Notes: generated from the sequence alone by a model not told the origin. Positions 10,401 through 23,669 are shown, counted from the first letter of the stretch. The stretch is 64,000 nt of DNA from Mycogone perniciosa (GCA_025331125.1 JAOALB010000046.1:62001-126000); one strand, 5' to 3'. Made by a program: numbers and translations.

Positions 10401-13400
10401 TTGTCATTTTCAGAAGCTGCTAACCGACTCTTGATTGTTGTGAGCTCTCGTTCCATCCTCTCCTTCGCTTGGTCATTCTTCAGTCCAAATTCTCCAGAGG
10501 ATAGAATGAGCTTGTTGAGCTCCTCAACGTGATGATTGAGTTTGGTGCATTCCTCTTCGAACCACCGAAGTCGGTCTTGGGCCGCCTCCAGATCTTTACG
10601 GAGGCTATTTTCTCGCTCTTGTGCTGCTCTGGATGCTTGGCGCTCACCAGCCATCTCCGCTTGTAATCGAGCTTCTTCAGCCTGTGTTTTCGCGAGACGG
10701 AGTTTGCGAATCTCATCTCTGGCTTCGTCTCTCTCTTTCTCAACAGTGGCGCGAGCCTCCATTGTCCGTCTCAATTCATCTTGTTGTACGTAGAGCTCTT
10801 TCTCAATGATGATCTTGGACTCATTGAGGTGGTCGTACTCGTCCTTGAGGGCCTGGTACTTGTGCTCCCCTAGCAGCTGAACGTCGTCTCGAGATTGACG
10901 TTCTCTGCTCAACTCCATTTGGGTATTATACAGTTCATCCTTGAGATCTTTGATTTGAGATTCAAGCACTTGCCGGTTCTTATCGGCCTGTGCGTCTTCA
11001 GAGAGTCGAGCCTCAAGTAGACTCTTGGCGTCCTCGGCTTCTCGCTCCAACTGCGTGTGTTTGGATTTTGTCGCCACCAGCTCGGCCTGGACATCGCGGA
11101 ATCTAGCAGCTGTCTTTTCGATGTCATCCGTTAACGCCCTCTTTTGATCTTCCAAACTGCGGCGCTCAGCTTCGGATTTTTTCTTGTCGTCGCGGAGCAA
11201 TGCCAGTTCACTTTCCTTGCTTCGGACAAGGTCTTCATAATCTGCCGATGTCTTGGAAATTTCAGTAAGCTGCTCGTAGACATCGCGGTTCTCCCGTGCG
11301 AGACGAGTCTCCCGCGCTTTAGCTGCGTCAAGTTCCTTCTGTGCTGCATGTAGTTTGACCTCAAGATCTTGATCCAACATGAGCAATTTGGTCTCAAGAT
11401 CTCTGGCCTTTCGATCCTTGAGAGCCAATTGGCTCTGCAGCACCTTCATCTCACCCTCCATAACAGCCTCCTTCTCGGAACGTTCAGACTGTTTTCTAGT
11501 AAGGTCATCGATGGAAGCTTCGAGCTCGGTTGCTTTGACAGACAGGCGACTTTTCTCTTCCTCGAGCCTTGCGATGAGTGTAGCTGCTTGTTCAAGCTGT
11601 CCCCTGAACTTTTCGACATCTTGTTCAGCTCTGTTCTTGGCCTCCATGAATTCATCAAGTTGATCGTCCAATCTCTCCTGGTCTTCAATCGCACCGGCAA
11701 GTTTTTCCTCCAACTCTGTCTCTCGTGCCTGTAGTCGCATGAAGATTTCTTCCTTGTCCAATGCAAGTGCGCGCTCACTCTCTAGCGTTTGCTGGACTCG
11801 GGCAATTTCAGCATGGCAGTTTCTACGCTCCTCCTCCAGCTTTTGGCGATTTTCTAATTCAACTTGCATCTTGTCGTTGAGATCTTTAATCATAGCATCC
11901 CGCTTCTTGACTTCGGCAGCGGTTCGAGTTGCTCCAAGAAGCGGTTTCATTTTCGTAATAAGTTGCCACCAGGGATTCTCAACAAGGTCAAGATAAACAT
12001 GGAAGTTTCTCTGGATGATTCTGGTTGCTTCAGCCCGGAAGAGTCGCTTGTAAGCAGAGCGCCTTCGGATGTAACCCCTGGCAACTGATTGAAATCGAGC
12101 CATGATTTCCGTGATCAACGCATCTCGTTGCTCTTCCAGTTCTGCAAGCACACCAGCTCGGAAAAAGACCTTGGTGATACCGACACGATACATGGCTTTG
12201 TCAAGACCAAGCCTTTCGAGCATCATTGATGCCACTGCTTGACCATCTGAATAACCCTTGGGTATATCCGGACAAAGAACCTCATATCGTTGTCGAAATT
12301 CAGCAAACGACAGTCGGTTGGGAAAGCCAGTGCGTGCAATGCGAATTCCTTCTAGGACACCATTGCACCGAAGCTGATCCAGAACAAGGAGTTTGTTGAA
12401 CTGCTTTGGCCGCTTTTTGTGGTTTGGTAGAATGCAACGAACAAAATGGGGATGTGTAGACTGGAGTTGGGCCATCAAATTATGAAGCTGCTCCTTATGT
12501 CTCTGAGCAACAGTTCGGAACAACCCTTTTTTCACGCGACTCCTCCCGCCACCCAAGCCACCTTCTGGATCAGCGCAGTCGGCAAAGATATTGGCAATGT
12601 GCTTATCCGTAGAAGCGGCTAGCAACCGTGTGATGTTATCATTCAACGGATCTTTGTTCTTTTCCAGCCAGTCCTCAGTGGAATATTCCACTTCGGCGGC
12701 ATAATGTGTGAGAATGAAGCCTTGGCCAAGCCGTGATGGACGATACTTTGTGGATTTCTTGTCCCACAAAGAGTTGAGTTTCTCCGTGAAAGACTTGTCG
12801 GTTGCCTTTGGCATAACGCAATCCTCGTCTAAGCAGGAGAAAATGCCTATCGGATTTGGGAGCTCAATCAGATCAATAGTTGGTTGTAAGTCGCGGCCAA
12901 AGTCGATAAACTGCCATTCAATCTGCTCGCGGGCATATTCCTCTTGCTCAAGGACAAACATATGGTGATTGAAGAACTGCTGGAGTTTCTCGTTGGTATA
13001 ATTTATGCAGAGTTGCTCGAAGCCGTTCCGTTCAAAAATCTCAAAACCTGCAATGTCGAGAACACCAATAAAACGAGAATCGTCCAGACCCATTCCAGTC
13101 CGATCTAGCTGTCGATTGATCCGGGTAACAAGATCACCGAAACCACGTTCGTAAATGCCTTTGGCCAAGGCATCAAGACCGAGACGGACCTGTTCTGGAG
13201 TTTGGACTTTTTCTACCCACTCTCGCCCGGCCTTCACCTTGGGATGAAGTAGACCTTGCAAGAACGGGTCTAGAGGGACACCAAGAAGCTTACACACCCT
13301 GGCTGCTTGGAGTTTTGCATCGGGCGCTAGTCGGGCCTGGTCAGCGCTTCGGCTCTCCTTGACCACATCGATGTTGCCCAAATGCAGCACGGCAGAGACG

Positions 13401-14759
13401 GTACGGAGAATTGAGATTTTGTCCTCTTCGGAGAATCCAATAACATCAAAAGCCTCCAATAGCGCGTCCCACTCTTCTTGGTCCGAGGTTCCGACTACGC
13501 TGTCATGACCGTTGCGTGTGTACGAGAAATCTCCAATGTCACGCCGTTCCAGGAGCAACTCCTTCCTGAGTCGCGAATCCGCCCCTTTAAGAAGCTGGTA
13601 GAAAATGTGATAGTTTCGCTCTTGAGGGTTTACCCGGATCACTCTCGACTTCTCCAACAAAAACCAGTTGATGAATGCCCCAGTAATGGCACCCTCCCGA
13701 CTAAACTCGATTCGAATAAATTTTCCAAATCTTGAGGAATTGTTGTTTCGAACAGTTTGGGCATTTCCAAAGGATTCCAAGATGGGGTTGGCACGGAGAA
13801 TCTGCTGCGAGAGATTTGAGTGCTGGACCTGGCTTCTCGCAGGAGACTCGGACTGTGCGACTGCTGCGAGGTACTGAATGACCTTCTTGGTGTTCTCGGT
13901 CTTTCCAGCTCCAGATTCGCCAGTGACCAGTATGCTCTGATTCCGACCCTCCCCTACCAAATTGCGGAAGGCTTCGTCAGCCATGGCGAAGATGTGAGGC
14001 TTCGTATCTTCTCGACTTCGCCCTTTGTACGTGTTGATGTAGTCATTGCTGTAAATGGGCAAGGGACAGTAGGGATTGACTGTCACAAGAAAAAGGCCGG
14101 AATAGGTATATATCAGGTCCGATAGATATCGCATATGTAGATTGTGAACGACTGAGGCCTCGTTCAGATGGGTCAACTCGGCCATATCGTTTGCCTTGTC
14201 GAACTTGGCGGGGTTCACTTTATCAACACTCTCAGTGTCAACTTCTCGTTGCTAAGGTTGTGTCAGCAGTGGCATCATTCTGTGGGAAGAAATCACTAAC
14301 TGCCCCATTCTCAGTCTGCACCAATATCTTATTTCCTCCCAGCTCCTCAACAACCCAACCTCTGACAAAGGCATCCTGCGGATCCTTAAGCCACACGTAT
14401 CTCTTGCCAGAGAAGTCGTTCTCTCCTTCAATCCCCTTCACTACGTCATGATTCTGCCTCATATCCTCCTCCTCCTTGATGAACGATGGGGCGAACGTGT
14501 TTGAGGTTGGAGTAGCATTCCTAGTTTCGTGCCGGCCATGCCTCTGCAGGCTGTTGGACGGGACTATTGCCGACCCAAACGAGCTGTTCGACCTGGCCCT
14601 TGCATTGGAGATGGGTGTCGTCACAGCGGGCAGTGGAGACGGTGAGGAGAAGAGGGCGGATTTTGGTCGGCCAGATGAGGGCATAGCTTGTGATGGCGAT
14701 GTCGTTCTGGCGAAAGGGTTATTGCGCCGTTGCGCCGGGCTGTTGGCGTGGAAAGACAT
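7461..14759 (-). CDS. Class II myosin heavy chain
   Basis: There are three exons, 14301-14759, 7976-14251 and 7461-7919, with introns at 14252-14300 and 7920-7975, giving about 2397 residues. A Ser/Pro-rich N-terminus precedes an SH3-like segment (YVWLKDPQDAFVRGWVVEEL). The motor follows: P-loop GESGAGKT near residue 264, switch I NNNSSRFGKF, switch II DIAGFEIFERNGFEQLCINY, and the actin-binding region with HFVRCILPN. An IQ/lever segment (ARFQSVARGYIRRRSAYKRL) comes next, then an almost unbroken heptad coiled coil of more than 1200 residues and a short Ser-rich tail. This is the filamentous-fungal type II myosin of the contractile ring, acting in septation with actin. It is much longer than yeast Myo1/Myo2 through its rod, as known for mould orthologues. 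It is divergent from the Red1-like gene. Confidence 0.97.
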
Positions 14760-15614
14760 TGTTGATTATCAGCGTCAACAGCAGTTCATGCCGATGCGCT
14801 GGTGAAGTAGTAGTAGTAGTAGTAATTAGGCTGCGACACTCCCCTTTCGCCTGCATGCAGGACAAGACGCCTGGCGGGGAGATTTGCAAATGGACGAGAT
14901 AGAGAAAAGAACCAACGGCGGGAAAAGAAGCACCTGCGCTTCCACTTTAATCAGGGTCTCATGAAGAATAACATCAAAGACAGTACGCGATGTCAACGGT
15001 GGAGGAGCTTACCACTCCAATACGAACTACCTGTGTATGTACGTAGTACGACTATTACTACTACAACAATCACGGTTGCTGGGGCAAAACCCCTCGAAAG
15101 TAAACAGAGCTACTTCACGTGACATGGAGGGCGGTGATCGGGATCAGATACGCTAGGCCAGACACAGGATAGCGGCGATACGGCCCAAGTTCAACAGACT
15201 GCTGGCGTCGAACAAAATTGCCCTTTCCATCCCACATGACATCCCAAGCTTCGCGTATATATTGCGTCGCGATCCCAACTTTGGGTGGACAGTCAACTAG
15301 AAGTTGATTATGCGCGTTGATTTGCGCGACTTGAATCTCCGGCCGGTCCCCTTCACTACCTTTCTACACTCGCGTCACCTACGTCACGCCTTTGACTATT
15401 CCACGTCTGTCGTCGTCTATCGCTAGCTTCGAATAAGCAGGTATTGCTCAGGCAGGCTTCTCAAGAAATCGAACCCTTCTCTTACGAACATCGGCATCAC
15501 TCTCGAGTGGCTTTGCCGAATATTATTGTACAGAACGTGTACGATCGGCAGGAATCGTACGACCTTTGTCTCGGGGCATCAGTCCCTTTGTTCCATCTTG
15601 TTTGAACATCCACG
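14760..15614. promoter_or_regulatory. Divergent promoter region, myosin II / Red1-like gene
   Basis: This is 855 bp between two divergent start codons. An (AGT)6 run lies at 14806-14824, just upstream of the myosin ATG and probably in its 5' UTR. No TATA box or named factor site is claimed. Confidence 0.5.
14806..14824. repeat. (AGT)n trinucleotide microsatellite
   Basis: Six AGT units in a row lie about 47 bp upstream of the myosin start codon. Confidence 0.9.
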
Positions 15615-18600
15615 ATGGCCCAGCCAGGGTATGGATACGACCCGCTTCAAACCTTTCATCCTCAAGCACCTTATCCGCATCAACCTTATCCCACGTACCC
15701 CGCCGCAACGTATCGTGCGACCGATCCAAACCAGGCTGCTATCCAAAACAATGAGGCAGCGGCCAAAGAATCATATAACCATAACCGCAATGTGATTCCC
15801 GGGTTGGGGCTGGGGTTCTCACAGAGTGGCGCATCATGGCAAAGTCCTTGGTCCTCTTCACAACCTGGGAATTTACAGACGCATTCACACGGCATCGAAT
15901 TAACTGAAGGTGTCTCAGCAAGGGATCTTACTTTCGATGAAGGCCAAAAAACAAACACCCCCGCCACCAATGTCCCGAATGACAACACAGCCGAGGAAGG
16001 GGAAATCAGCGAGGGGGAACTTGAAGACATATATGAACCCAGGGAGATTGAGGATACCGTAAACATGGCTCATGACTCTGGGAGCAATGAATATGACGTG
16101 GGCTCTGGCGATGCTGACATTGGAAACACGACTGATGGGCCATCTACCTCCAATTCTGCTGGTGAGGTTCTATGTGCTTTTATGTCTGAATTACTGGCAA
16201 CTGACAAACGTAGGTCGAGACCGCTCAGGTTCCTATTCTCCTTATCTGTCACCACGGGAGATGGACCAACAACTACTAGCTAACAGTCATGATGACATCT
16301 GCAGTGAGTACAAACAAATGGCCGAAGCTTTCAGTATTGGTGGCTCACTCGCTGCATTAGACGGCGTCCCGGATCAAAAATCTTCTCTTGTCATCTCGTC
16401 AAAGAGAACCCATCCGCCATTTTCTTCAGTCGATACAAACCAATGCATATCCCAACCGTTGCATGTCAAGAGTATCGCCGAGGCACGAAAGCAGGCGCAA
16501 GATACAATATTGCGACTTTGGCCACTGAACGTACGATATCAAAACTATCTTGATGAAGGGGTCGACGAGGTTCTTTTGGGAAGCCTTTTCAAGGAGCTTG
16601 GGTTTGAGGTGGGGATCCCGACGACTACGGAAGCACCTAAGCCTAGCGAAGATGACGCAGATTCTTCAGTTGGTCCGAAAACAGCGACTGCGGCAACTAG
16701 TGGAGATCAGGCGTCTGAAAATTGTGAGAAGCCTGTCCAGGCATCAACGCAAGACAAGTCAGAAGAGCGCAAAGATCGCATAGCGCGTCTCCTTGCTGCC
16801 AAAAGCTCCAAACCAAGCAGCTCAACTCCCATTCCCGCATCGGCTCCCACTTCAACTGCTACCACAAGTCCCTCAGTGGGTCCATCGATCCCAATGTCGA
16901 AGACACAGTCTGAGAAATCAAAACTTCTTCACCAGAAGATGGAAGCTTTGCGGAAGGCTCGTGAGGCGCGTGGACAAAAGCGACCTCATCCCGAAGAATC
17001 AACGGCCCCAAATCCAGACGCAACAAGCAGTTCTAGTATACCCCTTGATCCTGTCACGGGGAGTCCTCTAGGTACGGCAGGGATTCGTGAAATCCCGCCG
17101 TCCCAGGGGCAAAGCTCTGATGCAACTCCGGGCCCAGACGGACAGCCTCCCCCGCCGATACCTGGGCTATTTCTTTCCTCTACACCGCAACCGCCACAAT
17201 TCTCCCGATCCCTGAATCAGGAACGCCCGACTACGGCAAGTCTGAGCGATCCTAGTGACAGACCATTCAAGCGACCTTTTGGTCAGACTAGGGAATCACG
17301 ACCGTTTTTAATTGATGTTAGCGACGATGAAGAGGATGCGGAAATGGATATCGATTCCCCTGAGCAGCACTCCTTACCAGCACAACGTCCAACTACACCC
17401 TCTCTAAAAACAACATGCTTTCGTGGCGTCGTCTCTTTGGTGGACAACGCACTACCACGGCAGTTTTCAAGTCCCATTGCCACACCTCCTGGCATGACCA
17501 GTGACAGCTCCGCAAAAGATGATTTGGAAAGCATGAACAAAAAGATCGAGGCTATGAAGCGGAAGATTGCCGAAGCTGAGGCCCGTAAGAAAGCGAAGCA
17601 GTCGCGGCAAGTCTCGCCAGCCCTCCCACCCATAAATAACCATTCAGGGGACGACAGTTTCGAGGCAACCGGCAGCACCGAAGAGCACATCGTGCCGCTA
17701 GTAACCTCAACCATTGTTGGTCCACAGTACAGCCGATCCCCAACACAGCCCACATCAGACACATCGCCTAGGAGACTACCACGGGCATTGGATGTAAGGC
17801 GTCAAAGTCAGAAGGCTGAGCGACGTAGCCGGTCACGTGTCGCAAGCGATCGTCTTCCGCTCCTTGAGGCTCGTCGTCGGGAGCAACAACTCAAATTGCA
17901 ACTCCTACAGTCTCAGGTCGCAAGTATCGAGAAAGAAATTGAAAACAGCTTGCAAGAGGAAAAGCAGTTGAGGGACGACGTCGTTAGTGTTGATTCCGAT
18001 AGCGAACAAGCTGATCCACTGTCAGGTCAGTCCAGCTCTCACCCCCCAGCGAGAGAACGCACAATCAATTCCTTTTATATTCGAGAACTGATGTTTGGCT
18101 CAGTCGAAGTCCCAAATCTGCCCGAAACTGCGGAGCCTTTGTCTCCAACTGAGGCAATGGACATATCGACTGCATCTTCCGCAAGTCGTGATGATATTGA
18201 GTGCAGTCGAGATACCACCCCAGGCCAGGCACAAGCATCAGTTGAGAATTCGATTACGGATGTGATAGGCTCTCCTGATCATCGCAAGTTGATTGAAGTT
18301 GAACACGTCCATCTTGATACTGATTCTTCAGGTGCGGTGGGTGGCACAGTTGGTCAAGAACCCAAATCCCGTGCAGAATCGGCACAGAAAGAAGCCGATA
18401 TTGCAATGGAATCAGATGCGGAGCAGGATACAACAATGGAAGAAACCGGCGAATCCAACGACGGGGACTTGGAGGATGCTTCTGACAGCTATGAACCCCC
18501 AGATGTGGAATCATCCAACTCCTCGCGAAAGTCTTCCCGAGTATCAACACCATTTAGCCCCGCACCCGCTGAGCAAGGCATTGTATTCGAGGCAGACGAC

Positions 18601-19293
18601 AATGATATGCAGGGGGCTACAAACGTGCCCGCTGCCCCACCAATCTCAACATCAAAGCAAGATTCCGCTCCCGAAGCGGGTAGAGAAGTAGACGGTTCCC
18701 TGTGATTGGAAGACTGACCATTTTCTCTAATATCCAAAATAGGACAATACGGTGGGTGAGACACCTGTCTCCGATGGCCCCCGAACCAGTTTTGTGCCGT
18801 ATGAATCGCCTCTTCGGTATTTCCGCGCCTATCGATTTCACCCCGAATTCAACAAGTCCGTTGCTGGTGGCCTTCGTTCTTTAACCTACAGCAATGAAAT
18901 AGATGTGACAAAAGAATTGTGTCCCGACGAACTGGCTGGTCACAGCTGCCCCAGGGGCGGCAAATGCGAGTATCAACATTTTGAACATATGCAAGCTCCG
19001 GGTACGTGCGTCTCGGAGCTTGGCTGGTCATGCTCTAGTGAAGCCTTGGTAAGGAGAACGCTGACGAGACATGGGTAATAGATCAACAGATTCTAGTCCA
19101 ACTTGGGGCATACGAGAACTACGACGGGAAGCAAAAGCAAGACTACATCGCCGGACTGAAAGAGCTCCTAACGGACTTTAAAAACCGCAAGGTCAAGGAT
19201 TTCGAGACCATAACTCAGGGTATCATCGACTACCGAGCCCAGTTTCTCGGGGATAGGAGCAAGATTCTGCCCCTTGGCAATGTCACCCTTTAA
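15615..19293 (+). CDS. Red1/ZFC3H1-like zinc-finger protein (nuclear RNA surveillance)
   Basis: There are four exons, 15615-16161, 16214-18687, 18743-19001 and 19082-19293, about 1163 residues. The frames only join with the 55-nt intron using the GTAGAC donor at 18688. The N-terminus is Pro/Tyr/Gln-rich and the middle is Ser/Pro/acidic with several short coiled coils (MNKKIEAMKRKIAEAEARK). Near the C-terminus LCPDELAGHSCPRGGKCEYQ followed by His gives a C-x8-C-x5-C-x3-H zinc finger, preceded by YRFHPEFNKSVAGGLRSLTY. This combination is that of the putative zinc-finger family containing fission yeast Red1 and human ZFC3H1, scaffolds that link Mtr4 to poly(A) RNA turnover by the nuclear exosome. 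The remainder is poorly conserved low-complexity sequence, so the assignment rests on the finger and its flank. Confidence 0.75.
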
Positions 19294-20159
19294 TGGCCCG
19301 CCTTGCCAAAACGCCATGAATCGTACCTTTCCCCCCTTTCCATCCCTCTTTCGTAATCCTAACCCCCGCAAACTCCCCTACTGCGTAGGAGTCTAGCCAT
19401 GATATCTATTTTGCACATACATATTGTTTGGCTTCATCAAAACCTCGGTCTAGCGATTTCTGCGGCCCAGGCCCGCGAAAAGAAAAGAACAGCAAGCGAC
19501 TATTGCTTATATGCTTTTATTTTTTTTAATCGCTCGAACTACCGCATCCATGTGATGCAGCCGGGAATGTTGAATCATTCATCTTTCACGATACCCCCCA
19601 CCTTTATTTATTTATTTATTCTGTGTCCTTGGGAGCTCTCATAGTACTAGTTTATTAAAGATACTCTACGGGTGGGTGGTTTTGAGCATGGATTGCACTG
19701 GAAGTAGTAGTGAGAGGGACGGAGAGAAAGAGTTGGAACATGAAGTCTTATCCTTTGTTGGTCTTTTACTTGACTTGACTTAACTTGACTTGACGGCGCC
19801 TAGCGATGAACGGAATATGTTACCGCTTTACAGCTGGCCCATAACAGTATCCGGTGTGTGTTGAATTGACAGCATTTATGGAACCATCTATCTGTGTCTT
19901 GTTGCTCTTGTGAAGGACGTGAAACTCCAAGTGAGGTCTTGTCTAGTTGACCGATGTTTCCAATCCAAGACAGACATCGGGGCGTAAATCAAATGGTATC
20001 CAATTTATATACGCAAAATCCATGCCAAGTAACAATGCTGAGACTAGAAATACTCTTGTTTCCAAAGAGAAAAATGTCAACGTCGCTTTACAATCTATAC
20101 GCAAACAGTCCATCGTCCCATTATCGTAAAAATAATTTATGTGTATATCCACGCGTCGC
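19294..20159. other. Convergent intergenic region
   Basis: This lies between two convergent genes and should hold both terminators. T-rich tracts and an ATTT repeat near 19604 are visible. An imperfect ACTTG tandem repeat occurs at 19768-19792. No gene is seen. Confidence 0.5.
19768..19792. repeat. (ACTTG)5 imperfect tandem repeat
   Basis: Five pentamer units; the third carries a G-to-A change. Confidence 0.85.
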
Positions 20160-22031
20160 TCATGAGCCCTCGTGTATGCTGTCCAAGTTGAGACTGCCCG
20201 TAGAAAGAGCAGCTCCTCTCCTCACGCCTACGCCCTTCAACTTCTCCACGTGTTGAAACTCCTCAGATGGTCTTTCGGGAGAAGCCCGAGAGCCGCTCTT
20301 CGCAGGTGGAACGGCTTGCCAGGACTCTCGTGCACGATGCTGGACGTTCTTGTTCTCGTCGCCAGAAACTATTATCGAGACATCGCTCTCGCTCCCGCGG
20401 TGTAGCTGCGCCAGAGAATATGCCGATCCAGCCAAGCTCTCGTTCCTGATCAGGTAGTATCTATCATACTCCTCTTCTGTATGCTCAGCATCGGTGAAGC
20501 TATCGAGGGCATCAAACACATGCTGGAAGACCTGGGAATCCACATCCCTGGCCCATAAGAAATCTAGGTGCTCGTAGTGAGGAATCTCAGTGGCCACGGT
20601 TTGTCGGGGAAGCTCTCTAAGCATGGATTTGATGTCCACTAAAGAGTCGCTGCCACCGTAGACGAGAACAATGGGGGTTTTGATGTTGCGGGTTGGATAC
20701 TTGGCTACCTTTGAGTACTTGCTAGATGTGGCGACGCTCATGGGTTGATAGACGTCGTCATCATACATCTGGAAGCACTTGTTGCGAATGATTTGGAACC
20801 AGTGGACAACGCTCTTTGTACTGGTGAAAGAGTATAGGTGGGGGTAGGCGGCGAGTTTCTGGCTTGCAGAGATATTTTTGGTCTGCCATCCGAACAAGAA
20901 TGACAGAGCCATGTCGATGAGTCGACAGAACAGCGGTGGGTACAGCAAAGTCTCCCACATAGTCGCGGAGCTCAATATGGACCGCCGGCCAAACATGAGG
21001 TACAGGACTGACGGCGATGCCTTGACCAGGGAATCCACGACTCCGTTGGATAGTCCAGCGGGAGCCATGGCGGGCGCGAGCGCGATGAAGACGTTGACTT
21101 GGTTGTTCAGCTTGGGATGGATAGCCAGTGTGGCAAAGGCCTGGGCCGTGCCCTGCGAGAAGCCAATGTATGAGAGGCTCTTCTGGCCCGTTGTTTCGAG
21201 GATATACTCGATGCTATCCGGAATGTCATGGAAAGCGAATTCGTCCATGGAGAAGTCCCAGAACTTGACAGACGTAGGCGAGCTATGTATCGATTTCTTA
21301 GAGTATTTGTTGCCGCGGTTGTTTCCAAACTGGAGATTTGATGTTAGCCGTGTCTCAGCACACCAACAAGTGACAAATTTTGGCTTACCCAAACATCAAA
21401 TCCTCTCTCGACAAGCTCAAATGGGAGGCACCTCTGCTCGTCCGTCAAGCATACCCAGACCTCTGAGTTCATCAGCAGGCCATGGTGCAGATACGCGACT
21501 CGCTTCTTGACGCTAGATGGTCCACAATTGACCTTTTGGCTCTCCTCGCCTCTCCGCCATTGCAAGCGGTGCAGGCCAAGAAGGAACCCATCTTTTGTTT
21601 GTACTATGTGTTCCTCTGCTTCGTAGCCCCAGAGGCGGCACATCTCCACGAAATCGGACGCATCTCGTACGGAGGTTGAGATTGCTAGCGAAGGTGTCAG
21701 CCAGACGCGGCATCAAGGGGAAAGGGGGGTGTTTCGTGAACCCACTCTTCTTCTTGCTCTCCGCTCTCTTTTGTGCTGGCGTTGAGTATATGTTGAACAG
21801 TCGTTGCGATGCCCGATAGAAGAAGCTGACAAGGAACGAAGCTGGGGAGCGGTTAGATTGTTGACCTCGTAGGGGGGGCCGCTTCGACTGACGCAATGCT
21901 AATGTAAACACTCGGATGATGGCTTCGAGGGTTATAAGGAAGAACGACACGACGATCGAAAGGTACTCGGTGCTGCGCGAGGCATTGGTCAGCATATGTG
22001 CTCCCGTCTCGAGGTAACACGACCCGGACAT
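20160..22031 (-). CDS. Membrane-anchored steryl ester hydrolase / acid-lipase-like alpha/beta hydrolase
   Basis: Coding exons are 21746-22031, 21389-21684 and 20160-21329, with introns at 21685-21745 and 21330-21388, about 583 residues. A hydrophobic segment (YLSIVVSFFLITLEAIIRVF) near the N-terminus would anchor it in the ER or lipid-droplet membrane. The acid lipase domain follows: GYEAEEHIVQTKDGFLLGLH, HHGLL oxyanion region, GNNRGNKYS, nucleophile elbow GFSQG (Ser about residue 248), an Asp in YGGSDSLVD and a His in HYEHLDFLWARD. This set matches the yeast Tgl1/Yeh1/Yeh2 family, which hydrolyse steryl esters and triglycerides. Within exon 1 a 48-nt segment (21973-22020; GTGTTA donor, CTGAC branch, CGCAG acceptor) could be spliced out in frame, leaving an 11-nt first exon. 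The Ser-rich C-terminal tail is family-atypical and may be regulatory. Confidence 0.9.
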
Positions 22032-22865
22032 CACGGTGGTATGGGATCAACATACGCATGCAGCCTCCCAAGAAAGGGGACAGGCATTGTGGCGACGACA
22101 GTAGGATCAAATCAATACAGACTTTTCAACAACAATAATATTGCCGTCATCTTGTTTCCGCAGCAGATTTCAGAGGGAGAGAGGACAATTGCAAAAAAAA
22201 AGTCGGGGAGAGATGAAAGTTTGAGGATCCAGGGATTGGCGTGGTGGTGATGTCACATGTAAAATGCGTAAATAGTCAGTCAGGTGGGGCCATCTGGATA
22301 CCACCAAGAGACAGACTTACCCCAGAGAATCATACATTAGACAGTCTTAGAACGAACCAACCAAGGGACACGAATGTTATGACACGGGGCAAGATAATTG
22401 GTTCGTCAATTTATAACTACGGATTGTTTTGGCAAATGATTCTCCTTTATCAACAAAATGTGGTTGTTGATACACAGATCTACCTAAGTAGGTATCAAAG
22501 GCAAGGGCTGTTTATGGAGTCTCTGTTGGTCAGGACTTGAAGAGAAAGCAAAGGGATGCACATTTCTATCATAAAGCAAGAATATGCGTCAAATAAACTA
22601 TATAACTATTTATAAAATAGAATCGAGACACAATATAGAGCACTCACATGTTTGTCCCAAAATAGAATTGAGCGTCATTGGTGGGGATGCATGCCATACC
22701 TACAGACATGGACCCTTGATCTTTAGCCTCGCACCACAACAACCAATCAAATCTCAACCAAAGCCAAACCTCCAAAGTTCAAAAACATTCAAGCTTCAAG
22801 CCGACAGTGTTGATATTCTGTGATTTAAGTGCCGTCGACCAGCAACCACACCCATATATCCAACG
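22032..22865. promoter_or_regulatory. Divergent promoter region, lipase / Pet191
   Basis: This is 834 bp between divergent starts. It is AT-rich with an A-run at 22193-22201. No gene or specific control site was recognised. Confidence 0.5.
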
Positions 22866-23337
22866 ATGCCGAGCTCCTGCAAAGAAATACGTGCGTCCTC
22901 TACCTGTCTAACCCTCAAAGTCTCTCGTTCGTTCACTAACCCATGTCCAAACCACAGGCGACGCCCTCGCGCAATGCCTCCAAGAATCCGACTGCGTCAT
23001 GGTCCACCGCAACAAAGCCTCCGACTGCCTCCGCGACCCCCTATCCCAAACCCTACCCACCAAATGCCAGCAGCTCAAAAAGGGCTACGGCGAATGCAAG
23101 CGCGGCATGGTCGACATGCGGAAGCGCTTCCGCGGTAACCTGCCCGTGACATATCGCGCGCTCGAGGAGGGCTCGGAGCAAGGAGCCGGTGGCAATGAGG
23201 GATACCAGCTGTATGCTGGTAAGTCGGCATTTGCGGGTGGTGTGAAGGAGACGAGCGGCAACGAACCGATACCGCAGGATTGGAGGGAGGTTGAGAATGA
23301 AAAGTATCGCCTAGAGCAGGCGCAGAATGGGAAATGA
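22866..23337 (+). CDS. PET191: Cytochrome c oxidase assembly factor Pet191/Coa5
   Basis: A 25-nt first exon (22866-22890) and a second exon (22958-23337) are joined across a 67-nt intron (GTGCGT donor, CTAAC branch, CAG acceptor), giving 134 residues. The protein begins MPSSCKEIRDALAQC and carries the family cysteines: CX9C at the start (C5/C15), CX10C in CVMVHRNKASDC, and CX9C in CQQLKKGYGEC. Pet191 is a twin-CX9C intermembrane-space protein, imported and oxidised by Mia40 and needed for complex IV assembly. RKRFRGN after the last Cys is also typical. The roughly 60-residue tail past that point, ending in a charged segment, is longer than in yeast and looks disordered. It is convergent with the Tudor-SN gene. 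Confidence 0.93.
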
Positions 23338-23669
23338 GACACAAGACATGAAATGAATAGATACGTGTACATCATGTAGTATTATGCATGGATATTGGCG
23401 TTTTGGAGTTGGGAAGAGCACAGCGTTGCATGCATCTTGGATCAAGAGGAGTTGACTGGCTATGCATTAGGTAGTCTACGGAGTCTGGTCACTGCAAGAA
23501 ACGCAACTTCATCATGTCTCTGTTTGGCCCCTTTATCAACTTTTATTTATCTCTGAAACCGTCATCAAGCACGTCAGTCATCTGTATGTTTTATGTAGGC
23601 GCCCCTATATCCCCTTTCAAGTACTCTTCCCAGTGATTCTGGGTCCTTTTAACATATTATACAACGCCT
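23338..23669. other. Convergent intergenic region
   Basis: This is 332 bp between the stops of Pet191 and Tudor-SN; only 3' UTR and terminator sequence is expected. Nothing specific was seen. Confidence 0.5.

Noticed and set aside
7390..12000. Several plus-strand Ser/Arg-rich frames
   Set aside because: Antisense shadows of the myosin coiled-coil codons (Glu/Lys repeats read backwards give Ser/Phe).
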